Origin: Lachnospiraceae bacterium
GTDB lineage: Bacteria > Bacillota > Clostridia > Lachnospirales > Lachnospiraceae
Length of the DNA: 64,000 nucleotides
Assembly: GCA_910574865.1 (NCBI GenBank)
Contig: CAJTDN010000004.1
Coordinates: 1 to 64,000, forward strand
Direction of reading: 5' to 3'
Part shown: in pieces, positions 7,431 to 17,123 of the stretch
How positions within the stretch are numbered: the first letter of the stretch is position 1
Layout: every line of letters starts with the position of its first letter
Notes under the pieces: generated by a model
Seen by the model: the letters and a program-made list of their open reading frames with translations, nothing else
The model's database searches: none
What the model was told of the DNA's origin: nothing
Translations under genes and position numbers: made by a program

Positions 7431-8933
7431 ATGATGACTGAAAAGGCGGGAAAACTAAAGGATTATCTGGAGACGGTGTCCCATTATGACACGGCAATTA
7501 CCTTGATTGGTTGGGACATGGACACGGAAGTACCGAAAAACGGCATGGAGAACTTAATTGGCACATTGGGTTTTTTGTCGGAAAAACAATTCGCCCTTAA
7601 GACGTCCGACGAGTACGGAAAATTGCTCGCGGATTTGTCCGAGCCGGAGGAATTTGACCGGCTTGACGAGGCTATGAAGTTTACCGTCAGGAGATATCGG
7701 AAACTTTACGAGGAAAACAAGAGGGTTCCGGCGGAATTTTACACGGAGTTCGTGAAGGCCCGGGCGCGTTCGAGACAAGCCTGGCAGGAGGCGAAGCAGG
7801 CGGCCGACTTTGGCATTTTCTGCCCGCATTTACAGACGATGATTGACATGGCGAGGCAGATGACGGCGTACGGACATCCGGGGGAGGACGTGTACGAGGC
7901 CATGCTGGCCGAGTATGAACCGGGCATGGACGGCGCGGCGATTGACGGGCTGTTCGGCGAGTTGAAGCGCGAGCTGGTGCCGCTCGTGCGGGAAATCGAA
8001 GAAAAGGGGCGGCCGGATTCGTCGGAATTCGTGGGTCATTATGACATAAACGCCCAGAAGGAACTGCAGAAATTTTTGCTGGAGTATATCGGGTTCGACT
8101 TTGACTCCGGGACGACGGGGGAGACGGAGCACCCTTATACCACGACGATATCGTTCGGCGACGTGCGGGTGTCGAACCATTTTCGCGAGGACGAGGCGAT
8201 TAATGCGATGTTTTCTGCCATCCACGAGGGCGGGCACGCGATTTTCGAGCAGAAAATTGACCCGGCGTACGCGGGCACGGCGGTTGACGAGGTGTACATG
8301 ATGGGGCTGCACGAGAGCCAGTCACGGTTTTTTGAAAATATTCTCGGCAGGAACATCCACTTCTGGGAGCCGATTTATGCGAAGGTGGGCGAATATTTGC
8401 CGAAATTCAAGGAGATTTCGCTGGAGCGTTTTTACCGGGAAATCAATAAGGTGCAGTGCAGCATGATTCGGACGGAGGCGGACGAGGTGACGTACGCGTT
8501 CCACGTGATTTTGCGCTACGAGCTGGAGCGGGCCATTTTCCGTGACGGTGTGACGGCCGAAGAACTGCCCGCCCTCTGGAACCAGAAAATGCAGGAGCTG
8601 CTCGGCATTTGCCCGGCAAATGACGCGGAAGGTATTTTGCAGGACATGCACTGGTCGGAAGGGGCGTTCGGATATTTCCCGTCGTATTTGCTCGGGACGA
8701 TTTATGACGGGATGCTTCTGGAGGCTTTGGAGACGGAACTTGGCAGCGTGGACGCGGTTTTGGCCGAGGGGCGGATTTTGGAAATCACGAAGTGGCTGAA
8801 CGAGAACATCCACCGTCACGGCGCCATGTACAATTCCCGCGAGATGATACAAAGGGTGTGCAAGAAGGAAGTGTCGGCGGGGCCGATTATCAAACATTTT
8901 AAGGAAAAATATGGAAATATTTATAGCTTATAG
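7431..8933 (+). CDS. M32 family metallocarboxypeptidase (carboxypeptidase Taq type)
   Basis: A 500-residue protein of normal family length. The zinc site HEGGH is at residues 265-269, and the third ligand glutamate is in GLHESQSRFFEN. Conserved surroundings such as TTISFGDVRVSNHF and SEGAFGYFPSYLLGTIYDG are intact. M32 enzymes remove C-terminal residues from peptides in the cytoplasm, with a preference against acidic and proline ends. AGGAGG at 7421-7426 precedes ATG at 7431 and a second ATG at 7434 with better spacing. It stands only 14 bases after the broken ATPase gene. Confidence 0.95.
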   Translation: MMTEKAGKLKDYLETVSHYDTAITLIGWDMDTEVPKNGMENLIGTLGFLSEKQFALKTSDEYGKLLADLSEPEEFDRLDEAMKFTVRRYRKLYEENKRVPAEFYTEFVKARARSRQAWQEAKQAADFGIFCPHLQTMIDMARQMTAYGHPGEDVYEAMLAEYEPGMDGAAIDGLFGELKRELVPLVREIEEKGRPDSSEFVGHYDINAQKELQKFLLEYIGFDFDSGTTGETEHPYTTTISFGDVRVSNHFREDEAINAMFSAIHEGGHAIFEQKIDPAYAGTAVDEVYMMGLHESQSRFFENILGRNIHFWEPIYAKVGEYLPKFKEISLERFYREINKVQCSMIRTEADEVTYAFHVILRYELERAIFRDGVTAEELPALWNQKMQELLGICPANDAEGILQDMHWSEGAFGYFPSYLLGTIYDGMLLEALETELGSVDAVLAEGRILEITKWLNENIHRHGAMYNSREMIQRVCKKEVSAGPIIKHFKEKYGNIYSL

Positions 8934-8952
8934 CGGAGGTTTGTAGGCGCGG

Positions 8953-9612
8953 ATGAACTTGCAGCAAATCATTATTTTCAGTATGGAAATCGTGGGGACG
9001 GTTGCCTTTGCGGCATCCGGGGCGATGGTCGGTATCGAAAAGTCGATGGACATTTTCGGGGTCTGCGTGCTTGGCGTCGTGACGGCCGTGGGCGGCGGGA
9101 TGACGCGGGACATCGTGCTCGGCATCCACCCGCCGGGCGTGTTCGAGAAGCCGGCGTACGTGCTGGTGGCGGTCGTGACCTCGTGCCTGGTGTTCGTGGG
9201 AATGTATTTCCGGCAGATGCGCATGGATGGGGATTTCGGCAAAATATATGACCGGGCCATGCTGGCCATGGATTCCGTCGGGCTGGGGATTTTCACGGCG
9301 GTGGGGGTGAACACGGGAATTATGAACGACCATCCGCATGAATTGTTCCTGCTCGTGTTCGTGGGAACCGTCACCGGCGTGGGCGGCGGGCTGTTGCGCG
9401 ACATGATGGCGGGCAACCCGCCGTATATTTTCGTGCGGCACGTTTACGCCTGCGCTTCCATTTTGGGCGCGTTTTTGTGCGCCGTGCTGTATCCGTGGCT
9501 GGGCGCGGCGTGGGCGATGTTTCTTTCGGCGGCGGCGGTCGTCGTCATGCGGTATCTGGCGGCGCATTATCATTGGAACCTGCCGAGAATCGGGCTCGGG
9601 GAGAAAGCGTAA
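8953..9612 (+). CDS. TRIC/UPF0126 family membrane channel protein
   Basis: A 219-residue integral membrane protein with two repeated three-helix units, each containing the glycine signature: AVGGGMTRDIVLGIHPPGVF in the first and GVGGGLLRDMMAGNPPYIF in the second. This internal duplication defines UPF0126, the prokaryotic TRIC relatives (trimeric cation channels; some members move small amino acids). The C-terminal helix ends in HYHWNLPRIG. The GGAGG site is 13 bases from the ATG, longer than usual. Confidence 0.9.
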   Translation: MNLQQIIIFSMEIVGTVAFAASGAMVGIEKSMDIFGVCVLGVVTAVGGGMTRDIVLGIHPPGVFEKPAYVLVAVVTSCLVFVGMYFRQMRMDGDFGKIYDRAMLAMDSVGLGIFTAVGVNTGIMNDHPHELFLLVFVGTVTGVGGGLLRDMMAGNPPYIFVRHVYACASILGAFLCAVLYPWLGAAWAMFLSAAAVVVMRYLAAHYHWNLPRIGLGEKA

Positions 9613-9705
9613 AGAGGGATATAGGAAAAGAGGAATAAAAAAAGGAACGTCAAAGGGCAAAAGGTGTGCTGTCATCCGCATGCCGAAGTTAAAGAAGGGA
9701 GAGAA

Positions 9706-10398
9706 ATGGATATGTCACTTACGGGAATTATTGGCGCGATGGATTTGGAGATGGAGGCGCTTATTAATCTTTTGGAAGAGGAGGAATGTGCCACGATAAG
9801 CAACGTGACCTTTCACCGGGGGAAGCTTTTTGGAGGCGATGCGGTTCTGGCGGTCTGTGGCGTCGGGAAGTGTTTTTCGGCCATCTGCGCGCAGACCATG
9901 ATTTTGAAATACCATCCTGACCGCATTATCAACATCGGGGTGGCCGGGGGAATCGTGGAAGGGCTTTCGGTCGGCGACATCGTCGTGGCAAATGACGTGG
10001 TACAGTACGACATGGACACGTCGGCCGTTGGCGACCCGGTCGGCTTGATTTCAGGTATTAATATCGTGAAGATTCCGTGTTCCCCGAAATTATCCGAAGG
10101 CTTGTTTGCGGCAGCGAAAGCCCTTCAGATTCCTGTTCTTGCGGGAACGGTTGCCTCCGGGGACACGTTTGTCGCGTCGAGGGAGAAAAAAGAGCATATC
10201 GCGGAGACGTTTGACACCGTCGCGTGTGAGATGGAGGGCGGCGGCATTGCGCAGGCTTGTTATGTGAACGGGGTGGAGTGCGCCATTCTCCGCTCGATTT
10301 CGGATGGCATTAACGGCGGGGGCGGTGATTATGAGGCGTTCAAGCATACGGCGGCAGAGCACTCTGCCGCGGTACTTTCGGCATTTTTCAGAGGGTGA
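9706..10398 (+). CDS. mtnN: 5'-methylthioadenosine/S-adenosylhomocysteine nucleosidase
   Basis: A 230-residue Pfs-type enzyme that hydrolyses MTA and SAH to adenine plus the thioribose, feeding the activated-methyl cycle and, via S-ribosylhomocysteine, AI-2 production. Family marks include GIIGAMDLEMEAL at the start, INIGVAGGI (substrate pocket), ASGDTFVAS, and ACEMEGGGIAQACYVNGV with the ribose-binding Met-Glu, followed by LRSISDG with the catalytic aspartate. ATG 9706 follows GAAGGGAG closely; ATG 9712 is an equally good start. Slightly shorter loops do not affect key residues. Confidence 0.93.
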   Translation: MDMSLTGIIGAMDLEMEALINLLEEEECATISNVTFHRGKLFGGDAVLAVCGVGKCFSAICAQTMILKYHPDRIINIGVAGGIVEGLSVGDIVVANDVVQYDMDTSAVGDPVGLISGINIVKIPCSPKLSEGLFAAAKALQIPVLAGTVASGDTFVASREKKEHIAETFDTVACEMEGGGIAQACYVNGVECAILRSISDGINGGGGDYEAFKHTAAEHSAAVLSAFFRG

Positions 10399-10411
10399 AT
10401 TGACAGTACTT

Positions 10412-10470
10412 TAGTGTCGGTGCACGGATGGTAATGCGTATATCCATCCGTATACCGACACTATTATTTT
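10412..10470 (+). terminator. Strong stem-loop terminator after mtnN
   Basis: TAGTGTCGGT (10412-10421) pairs with ACCGACACTA (10454-10463), and ACGGATGG pairs with CCATCCGT inside. A TTATTTT tail follows. The remaining spacer to 10673 is AT-rich with no supported gene. Confidence 0.75.
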
Positions 10471-10673
10471 GTAGAATAAAAAATATCATGAGAAATATTT
10501 TGAAGTATTATGGGGCGCAAATTAAAAATAAAGAAGTGCAGGAAAATGAAAAATTGGCTTGATGATGAATAGGAAACGGTAGTGCAACCATTATGTTTGG
10601 AAACTATTTTCCTTGACAAGACAATGCTTGGTTAGATTTAGAAAAGAAATTCTAAACAAAATGCGAATTGATA

Positions 10674-10702
10674 TTGACGAGAACAAATGTTTGGGGTATA
10701 AT
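10674..10702 (+). promoter_or_regulatory. Promoter of the restriction-modification operon
   Basis: TTGACG (10674-10679) and TATAAT (10697-10702) are spaced by 17 bases. A second TATAAT lies at 10764-10769, closer to the start codon but without a -35 box. No separate controller (C) gene is present. Confidence 0.8.
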
Positions 10703-10818
10703 ATGATTCGGTACATAGAAGCGTTTGGAAAAGATATGTGAGGTGTTGGAGGTCGATTTGGAGTATAATATTGAATGTATAGGTTCATGGCGAATAAATA
10801 ACCGGGAGGTACGGAGCA

Positions 10819-13341
10819 TTGTTGAAAAACAGTACACTGACATACATATCGTTATTTAGTTCGGCCGGCGTTGGTTGCTATGGGTTTCATATAGAAGGTT
10901 ACCGATGTATAGCTACCAATGAGCTGCTTCCAAGACGCTTGGATGTACAGCGTGCAAATCATAAGTGTGAATATGATACCGGCTATATCGATGGTGACAT
11001 TACCAGTGCGGAGATAAAGCAGAGAATATATGATGAAGTTGATCGATGGGGGAAAAAAGGAAATGATCGTGTTGACGTGCTTGTTGCAACTCCTCCCTGC
11101 CAAGGGATAAGTGTCATTAATCATAAGAAGAATGCAAAGGAAATTAATCGTAATAGCCTTGTGGTTGAGTCGGTTGAGATTATTGAGAAAATTAAGCCTC
11201 GTTTTTTTGTTTTTGAAAACGTGATGGCTTTTCAGAAGACTCTATGTGTTACGCCTGAGGATCGGGCGATGCCAATAGGAGAATATATAAAAGAGACTTT
11301 GGGTCCGGATTATATCATTTCAGGAAGAGTTCTGAATTTTATGAATTATGGTTCGAATTCATCACGTACTCGTACTTTGATGATTGGCGTGGACAAGAAA
11401 TACAGAAACAATATTACTCCATATGATTTGTATCCAGCGTATAGACCCGAGAAAACTCTTCGGGATGTAATTTATGAGTTTCCCCGATTGGAATGGGGAG
11501 AAATTTGCAAGGATGATTTTTATCATGCGTTTAGAACCTATGATCAGAGGATGCGGAGTTGGATTCATGATTTGAAAGAGGGGGAGTCGGCATTTGATAA
11601 TAAAGATTGCATAAAGAGGCCACATAAAATTGTGAATGGCGAAATTGTTGAGAATATCCGTAAAAATCGAGATAAATATACCAGACAACCTTGGGATAGA
11701 TTTATTCAGTGTGTTCATACCAGAAATGACCAGCTTGCGGCTCAGAATACGATTCATCCGGAGCAGGACAGAGTCTACAGTATTCGGGAACTTATGAAGA
11801 TGATGACTGTCCCCCACGATTTCAGATGGGTAGATTACGGTCTTGATGAACTGAATGCTTTGAATGAAACAGAAAAGAAAAAACTGTATAAAGAAAACGA
11901 GGTTAATATTCGTCAATGCCTAGGCGAAGCGGTTCCGACAGAAATCATGCGACAACTTGCTGTTAATATAAGAGTGGCCTTAAAGATTAAAAGGAGTGAT
12001 GCATCGGAGGTAAATAGAATTATTTCTGAGAAGAAGCTTGTCCAAAGGGAGAATTTTATGGCATTTGTTTTAGAAAATCCCCTTGGTTTAGATATTGCTT
12101 CCTTGATGCGAATTACGGAACTTTGCAATGCCCATAGAGAAAAAAATGCTGCGTTTTACACAAACAAATTTATTGTAAATGAGATTATGGGGTGGCTTCC
12201 TACTTTCAGTAAAGATGAAGTTCGCATTTTGGAGCCGTCAGTAGGATCCGGAAGTTTCGTGCCGTTTCTATTTAAGCTGTACGAGAATGTTCCTCATGTG
12301 ATTTTGGATGTGGTCGATATTGATCAAGATAGTCTTGAGGCATTTGATTTGTTGCTTGATAAAATCGGGATAGCACACAACTTTACGGTAAATCGTATCT
12401 GTCATGATTTTTTGACATGGAAACCGGCGTATCGGTATGATTTGGTTGTTGGAAATCCACCATTTTCCAAGCTGAAGAAAAAGACCCCTGAAATAATTGA
12501 AGCAACGAAGGACAATAAAAACCAGACAACAAATAACCTTGCGGCACTTTTTTTGGAAAAGTGCATGAGGTGCAGTGATTGTGTGGCACTTGTGTTGAAC
12601 AAGAATATACTTTCGACAGATGAATATTTGGAGACAAGAAATCTGCTACGGACAGTAAAGATAGAGTCAATTGTGGATTTTGGCCGATACGGGTTTACCG
12701 GTGTTTCCATAGAAACTATGTGCATGGTGGTGTATCCAAGGAAAAAGCCGAAAGAGACAACGGTATATAGCATGAAATATAATAAAAAGTATGTCCATGA
12801 TCAAGCCTATATTACGGATGAAACATACCCGTCGTTCCTGATTTATAGGGATGAGCAGTTTGATAGTGTGGCAGAAAAGTTGAATTTTGATGTGTTTTCA
12901 GTATTCCGTGACCGACAAATTACGAAGTCGCTCACAAAGTCAACAAGAAATGGGGATTGTCTTTGGGTGATTAAGGCAAGGAATATTGATGATGATGGCA
13001 TGGGTGTTACCCATATTCCGAATTACGATGCATTTCTTCCAAAACGATTGGCACAGACCATTTCTGCATCAAGGTTCGTAAATGACGACAATGTCTATTT
13101 GACCCCGAATATGACTTACAATCCAAGGGTCATTGACAACCTGCCGAATACGATTCCGGATGGCTCGGTTGCCGTGCTGATTCCCAAAAAGCCGATGAAA
13201 CTCACCGCCAGACAGAAAGCGTTTTTCTCATCTGAAGAGTATAGAAGATTTTATGGAATTGCAAGAAATTTGTCCACTCAATCAATAAATGTAGATAATA
13301 ATAGCGTGTTTTACTATGGGGTGTTAAGAGATGAACAATAA
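10819..13341 (+). CDS. Fused C5-cytosine and N6-adenine DNA methyltransferase
   Basis: An 840-residue polypeptide with two complete methyltransferases. Residues 8-385 are a C5 enzyme: FSSAGVG (motif I), the catalytic PCQ at 93-95, ENV at 133-135, SSRTRT (motif VIII) and LGEAVP (motif X, near 370). Residues 415-700 are an N6-adenine enzyme: EPSVGSGSF at 472-480 and NPPF at 546-549. The last 140 residues resemble a target-recognition tail. Modifying C on one strand and A on the other suits an asymmetric site, as in Alw26I/Eco31I/Esp3I-type systems. The start is TTG after GGGAGGT with 8-base spacing. The stop overlaps the HNH gene by 11 bases. Confidence 0.9.
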   Translation: MLKNSTLTYISLFSSAGVGCYGFHIEGYRCIATNELLPRRLDVQRANHKCEYDTGYIDGDITSAEIKQRIYDEVDRWGKKGNDRVDVLVATPPCQGISVINHKKNAKEINRNSLVVESVEIIEKIKPRFFVFENVMAFQKTLCVTPEDRAMPIGEYIKETLGPDYIISGRVLNFMNYGSNSSRTRTLMIGVDKKYRNNITPYDLYPAYRPEKTLRDVIYEFPRLEWGEICKDDFYHAFRTYDQRMRSWIHDLKEGESAFDNKDCIKRPHKIVNGEIVENIRKNRDKYTRQPWDRFIQCVHTRNDQLAAQNTIHPEQDRVYSIRELMKMMTVPHDFRWVDYGLDELNALNETEKKKLYKENEVNIRQCLGEAVPTEIMRQLAVNIRVALKIKRSDASEVNRIISEKKLVQRENFMAFVLENPLGLDIASLMRITELCNAHREKNAAFYTNKFIVNEIMGWLPTFSKDEVRILEPSVGSGSFVPFLFKLYENVPHVILDVVDIDQDSLEAFDLLLDKIGIAHNFTVNRICHDFLTWKPAYRYDLVVGNPPFSKLKKKTPEIIEATKDNKNQTTNNLAALFLEKCMRCSDCVALVLNKNILSTDEYLETRNLLRTVKIESIVDFGRYGFTGVSIETMCMVVYPRKKPKETTVYSMKYNKKYVHDQAYITDETYPSFLIYRDEQFDSVAEKLNFDVFSVFRDRQITKSLTKSTRNGDCLWVIKARNIDDDGMGVTHIPNYDAFLPKRLAQTISASRFVNDDNVYLTPNMTYNPRVIDNLPNTIPDGSVAVLIPKKPMKLTARQKAFFSSEEYRRFYGIARNLSTQSINVDNNSVFYYGVLRDEQ

Positions 13342-14542
13342 TTTGATTACGAGATTTTTAGAAGAACGGCAATATGACATAAGAATTTCTGGTAATGGCA
13401 GATGGATTGACCAGAAATGTACATTTGATGCGGTCTGCTTTGTCGCTGATTGTATTATGGATTATATTCAAAATGGTGGTCGGCAGCCGTTTCAGTCACC
13501 GGATATATGGCATTCCGAGTATGCCGTAACCAATGTGCAGAATATTTTTTGCAAGCCAGATCCGCTTCGAAGAACAACGGCGGATGAATATAACAAGTTT
13601 TTTCGGCAACCAATGAAAATGCTTGCGGCAGCCGGGGTACTGTGTGAGGATGGCGTTATACATAATACCATTCAATTTAGAATCAATAATGTTGATGTCT
13701 TACAATATATTGCCCTTCGAGAGAGAAATGCGTTTGATTTCTTGTGTCTGTATATCGAAAAGACATTAAAAGACAGTGGTTTATGGGATGATTTCGAAAC
13801 ATTTTTTGATGAACAGACGGAGGATTTGTTACAAGAGTTAAAAGCAGGCTTTATTAAGTTCTGTATTTGCTACACACCGATGAATAAGAAGAAAGAACCA
13901 AGCAGGATATTTACGAAGGTTTTAAATCAATTGGCGTGCAAGTACCATAAAAAGGGAACAGAAAAGGGTCATCTTTCCCAATCTATGATTACTTACAATA
14001 AAATCATGTATAATCAGACGAATTGGAGAGATGACGCGGTCGGGAAAGACAAAAATATTGCCCGTGGAGATTATGTGCCGGTGGCGCAGACGAATGATGA
14101 ATATCGATATCGTGTATCTAGGGCAATCAAATATTTACACCAGTTTAATGATAAATATAATGAAGGTCAGTCGGAAATCTTGGATCGTTTTTCGGTTGGA
14201 GAAAAAGCAACACATATGCACCACATTTTTCCAAAGAGTAGATATCGTGTCATTGCAGAGTATATGGAGAATCTGATTGCATTAACAAGCGGACAGCATT
14301 TGCAAAAAGCTCACCCTAATGGCAATACATCTGTCATAGATAAGGATTATCAATACACTTGTTTGATTGCGAAAACAGAAAGTGTCCGAAAGAACATCAT
14401 GGACAATCACGGTGAGCCTATGATTTATGATTTTGATGATTTTATGTATGTTTTGGATGTCGGATTACAGACAGACTATTTTGAATCCTTGCCGTCATGT
14501 GACTTCAATGCCGTCTTGACGGGTATAGAGTTTAACTATTAA
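13331..14542 (+). CDS. HNH restriction endonuclease
   Basis: A 403-residue protein with one HNH nuclease site at about residues 295-328: HMHHIFPKSRY, then ENLIALTSGQH and AHP, giving the His, Asn and His of the beta-beta-alpha-metal fold. The N-terminal 250 residues have no motif I recognise and probably bind the target. The position directly downstream of and overlapping the double methyltransferase makes it the cleaving partner; HNH-type type IIS enzymes such as Eco31I are the closest precedent. Specificity cannot be read from sequence. Confidence 0.85.
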   Translation: MNNNLITRFLEERQYDIRISGNGRWIDQKCTFDAVCFVADCIMDYIQNGGRQPFQSPDIWHSEYAVTNVQNIFCKPDPLRRTTADEYNKFFRQPMKMLAAAGVLCEDGVIHNTIQFRINNVDVLQYIALRERNAFDFLCLYIEKTLKDSGLWDDFETFFDEQTEDLLQELKAGFIKFCICYTPMNKKKEPSRIFTKVLNQLACKYHKKGTEKGHLSQSMITYNKIMYNQTNWRDDAVGKDKNIARGDYVPVAQTNDEYRYRVSRAIKYLHQFNDKYNEGQSEILDRFSVGEKATHMHHIFPKSRYRVIAEYMENLIALTSGQHLQKAHPNGNTSVIDKDYQYTCLIAKTESVRKNIMDNHGEPMIYDFDDFMYVLDVGLQTDYFESLPSCDFNAVLTGIEFNY

Positions 14543-14733
14543 TTCAATGTTAATAAGCAGTGCATTGACGTTATGGTGGTAGAAGTATTAGGGAAAATTC
14601 AATTTTTATGAGGATATTAAAAAATTGTGATAGGGAAATCATTATGGAACATAGAGCGCAATATTCAGAGGTCGCAATTGATGTTATGTGAAAAATGATA
14701 GATGGTTTTAATGAGGTGGTAATTTAAGAGTGT

Positions 14734-14766
14734 AACGGCTTGAACGGAATCAAGCCGTTGTTTTTT
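14734..14766 (+). terminator. Terminator of the restriction-modification operon
   Basis: AACGGCTTGA (14734-14743) and TCAAGCCGTT (14750-14759) form a perfect 10-bp stem followed by a G and six T. The 190 bases between the HNH gene and this stem contain no supported gene. Confidence 0.88.
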
Positions 14767-14802
14767 ATAAGAAAATTTATGGTGAATTTAGATTATCTCT
14801 TT

Positions 14803-14936
14803 AGAAGTTCTTATATGTCGGTATAGCCCGTATTTTCGGGCTTTCCCGGCATTTTAGATATGGGGAGAAGTTCTTATATACCCTCATAACCTCTTAGGTT
14901 TTCCCTCTCAATGGTAGTAAAAGAAGTAGTAAATCC
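14803..14936. repeat. Left ICE end with integrase arm-type repeats
   Basis: AGAAGTTCTTATAT occurs at 14803-14816 and 14866-14879, 63 bases apart. Between them GCCCGTATTTTCGGGC forms a hairpin. At 14901-14936 TTCCCTC and two GTAGTAAA units mirror the right end at 52882-52914. This layout fits arm-binding sites of a Tn916-type integrase. Confidence 0.65.
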
Positions 14937-14944
14937 GTCTGCGG

Positions 14945-16141
14945 CTATGCTGCAATCAGCCTTTCCATTTCAGCCTTTGCGGAAGCGAAAGTTGCGTGTG
15001 CGTAATAGTTCAGCGTCATAGTGATGTTGGAATGTCCCATGATATACTGTAAAGCTTTCGGGTTCATTCCCGCATTGGCTAAGTTGGTGCAGAACGTATG
15101 GCGCAGGGTGTGGGGTGTCATTACTTTGGGTAAGGCTTCCTCATGGCACTTGTTGTACTTCTTTACAAGTCCCCGGAACATATTGGAATAATTCACACCC
15201 GTTTTCGGGCAGTCGTCCCGGTTGAGGAAAAGGAAATTGCTGTACCCGTCAACGGTGATCTGCTTCGCTCCCTTGCGGTTCTCTAACACGCGCCCCAACG
15301 CTTCATACACTTTTTCACTCATTGGAATTTGTCTGATACCGCTCTGCGTTTTGGGCTTCTCTATGTAGTAGCCTGTTTCCGCGCTCCGTAAAAGCTGGTG
15401 GTCTACATTGATTACCCGGTTTTCAAAGTCAAGGTCGGTTTCAGTCAGTCCGCAGAGTTCGGAAATCCTAAGCCCCGTCCCCAGCAGTATGATAACCTCG
15501 TCACGGTATTTCTGATAGACGCTGTCACCTTGCATAAAGGATAAAAGGCTTTCTTCCTGTTCTCCTGTGAGGGGTACTTTCGGCTCGGTGTCGTCCTCGA
15601 TCACGGTGTTTAGCTGGAAGTCAAAGGGATTTTTCCTTATACAGTCGTCCTGTATCGCTGTGTAAAAAGCAGCTTTCAGAGAACGCTTGTCATTGCTTAT
15701 GGTCTTGTAGGATATTCCCTTTTCTTTCATGCGCAACGCCCATTCTTTCGCGTCGGACAGCTTCACACTGTCAATGGGGCAGGAACCAAGTTTATCCGCT
15801 TCCAACAGCTTCATCAGCCGTTCGCGCCCCTTTGTGGTGTTGTGCCTTACGTTCCCCCGGTGGCGGTTCTGCTTCGCGTAAAGCTCGCAGACGGTCATTT
15901 TCTTTCCGATTGTGTCTATCCCGTCGTCAAGGTCTTTCTGTATCTCTTTTTCCTTTTCTCTAAGGGATATGTCGTCACGTTTCCCGGCTGGGGTCTTGTC
16001 CGTAGGCACTAACTTCCACGCATAGACAAATTGCACTTTACCAAAAGTATCGGTATATTTGTAAGCATATCTCCCGTCTTTTCTCTGGCTCTCTCCCGAA
16101 CGCAAAATGCGGTTTTTATTATCACGTCTTTTCTCCGACAT
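14945..16141 (-). CDS. int: Tn916-family tyrosine integrase
   Basis: A 398-residue site-specific recombinase. The N-terminal arm-binding domain carries GRYAYKYTDTFGKVQFVYAWKL, and a SAM-like core-binding domain follows. The catalytic domain has GTGLRISELCGL (first Arg), HTLRHTFCTNLANAGM (His-x-x-Arg), MGHSNITMTLNYYAH (His and the nucleophile Tyr). It cuts and joins the element ends for integration and, with Xis, excision. The ATG at 16141 is chosen because AAGGAG lies at the right distance; upstream codons lack one. It is the first gene at the left end. Confidence 0.95.
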   Translation of the reverse strand: MSEKRRDNKNRILRSGESQRKDGRYAYKYTDTFGKVQFVYAWKLVPTDKTPAGKRDDISLREKEKEIQKDLDDGIDTIGKKMTVCELYAKQNRHRGNVRHNTTKGRERLMKLLEADKLGSCPIDSVKLSDAKEWALRMKEKGISYKTISNDKRSLKAAFYTAIQDDCIRKNPFDFQLNTVIEDDTEPKVPLTGEQEESLLSFMQGDSVYQKYRDEVIILLGTGLRISELCGLTETDLDFENRVINVDHQLLRSAETGYYIEKPKTQSGIRQIPMSEKVYEALGRVLENRKGAKQITVDGYSNFLFLNRDDCPKTGVNYSNMFRGLVKKYNKCHEEALPKVMTPHTLRHTFCTNLANAGMNPKALQYIMGHSNITMTLNYYAHATFASAKAEMERLIAA

Positions 16142-16229
16142 TGTTTTGCTCCTTTCCGTGTCGGAAAGAGCCTTGATATGCCTACATTTATTATAGCACA
16201 TTCAAGGCTCCTTTTCACTATCTTTTTCG

Positions 16230-16433
16230 CTAAATTGCGTCCAGTGTGTCAATGATTTTTTCAAACTGTTTCCTCTTGATCTGAATACGGTTGCCGTTCA
16301 AGATTACCCAGCCCGCCGTGGGGTTTTCCTCTGCAAGTTTCCGCAGCTTGTTTTCCCCAATGCGGAAATATTTTGACGCTTCCTCAATGGTAAGCGTGTA
16401 CTTTTCCCAAATAGGCACATCAGCATTGTTCAT
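16230..16433 (-). CDS. xis: Excisionase of the Tn916 family
   Basis: A 67-residue winged-helix protein: [23 protein letters not shown] is the DNA-binding helix pair and [21 protein letters not shown] the wing and C-terminal helix. Xis proteins bend the element ends and direct the integrase toward excision. It lies immediately upstream of int in the same orientation, as in Tn916. Confidence 0.9.
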   Translation of the reverse strand: MNNADVPIWEKYTLTIEEASKYFRIGENKLRKLAEENPTAGWVILNGNRIQIKRKQFEKIIDTLDAI

Positions 16434-16871
16434 TCTATAAATCCCCCTTTCAAAATGGGTAAAAGGTTAATAGTGAAAAAGGGGCTGTGATCGGACGGTT
16501 AATAGCGTAACCTCACGGGAGTTTCACCCCTGCATGGTTCTCATGCAGCCCTACCCATTGCCTGCGACGCTTTGAACGCTCGGACTGTGGCGGTAAGGGA
16601 GTATCATTATATATTCTGCGCTGTCGTCGCCCGCAAGCTGCTAAACTTGCTCCCCGGCGCGGTGTTGGTCGCTCGGCTGTCCCGGCAGGGAGAAGAAAAC
16701 CCCGCCGGGATAGCGTCATGGCGCACCCGCCGTATGGCTCGGCGCAAAAGGGACGTATCCGATCTGCCCTATGCTGCGCCGCCGTTATCTTGCGCCGCTT
16801 TCTTTGTCAAGGTTCAAAAAGCTCTGATGTGCCGTACCTACGGAAAGGGGAACATAGGCAGCGGCTTTACA
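16434..16871. other. Gene-free region between xis and the regulators
   Basis: Open frames here lack ribosome sites and family similarity. CCCGGC (about 16679-16684) and GCCGGG (16704-16709) form a stem. The region probably holds the xis-int leader and promoter, but no confident -35/-10 pair was found. Confidence 0.4.
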
Positions 16872-17123
16872 TCAAAACTGGAAGTCCAAGACAGCCCGTA
16901 TCAGTCTTGACCGCAGACGGTCGCGTATGTCCTCGTCAATTCCGAAATATGTATTTCCGCGTTCATCACGGTATTTTCGGACGGACAGGGCGGCGATCTG
17001 TGCGTCGTAGTTCTGCAACACAATTTTCATTGCGTCCGGGTCGCCTTTGGTCGCGGCAACAATTACCGGGTAAGGTAACAAGCCGCGCTCGTCAAAATCG
17101 CTGTCAAATTTCTTCGTCGTCAT
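16872..17123 (-). CDS. ICE helix-turn-helix regulator (HTH_16 type)
   Basis: An 83-residue protein with LLPYPVIVAATKGDPDAMKI, the start of the short helix-turn-helix seen in Tn916-type conjugative transposon regulators, then RDRLRSRLIRAVLDF at the C terminus. It overlaps the preceding sigma-like gene by 20 bases, and the pair matches the orf7-orf8 type module that switches on transfer and excision genes. Confidence 0.82.
   Translation of the reverse strand: MTTKKFDSDFDERGLLPYPVIVAATKGDPDAMKIVLQNYDAQIAALSVRKYRDERGNTYFGIDEDIRDRLRSRLIRAVLDFQF

Noticed and set aside
8322-9681. Long minus-strand frames opposite the carboxypeptidase and UPF0126 genes
   Set aside because: The plus-strand genes have clear family motifs; the opposite frames are low-complexity His/Arg/Pro products.
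16513-16719. A 68-codon minus-strand frame near xis
   Set aside because: It starts without a ribosome site and encodes an Arg/Pro-rich product of the kind produced by GC-rich non-coding sequence.
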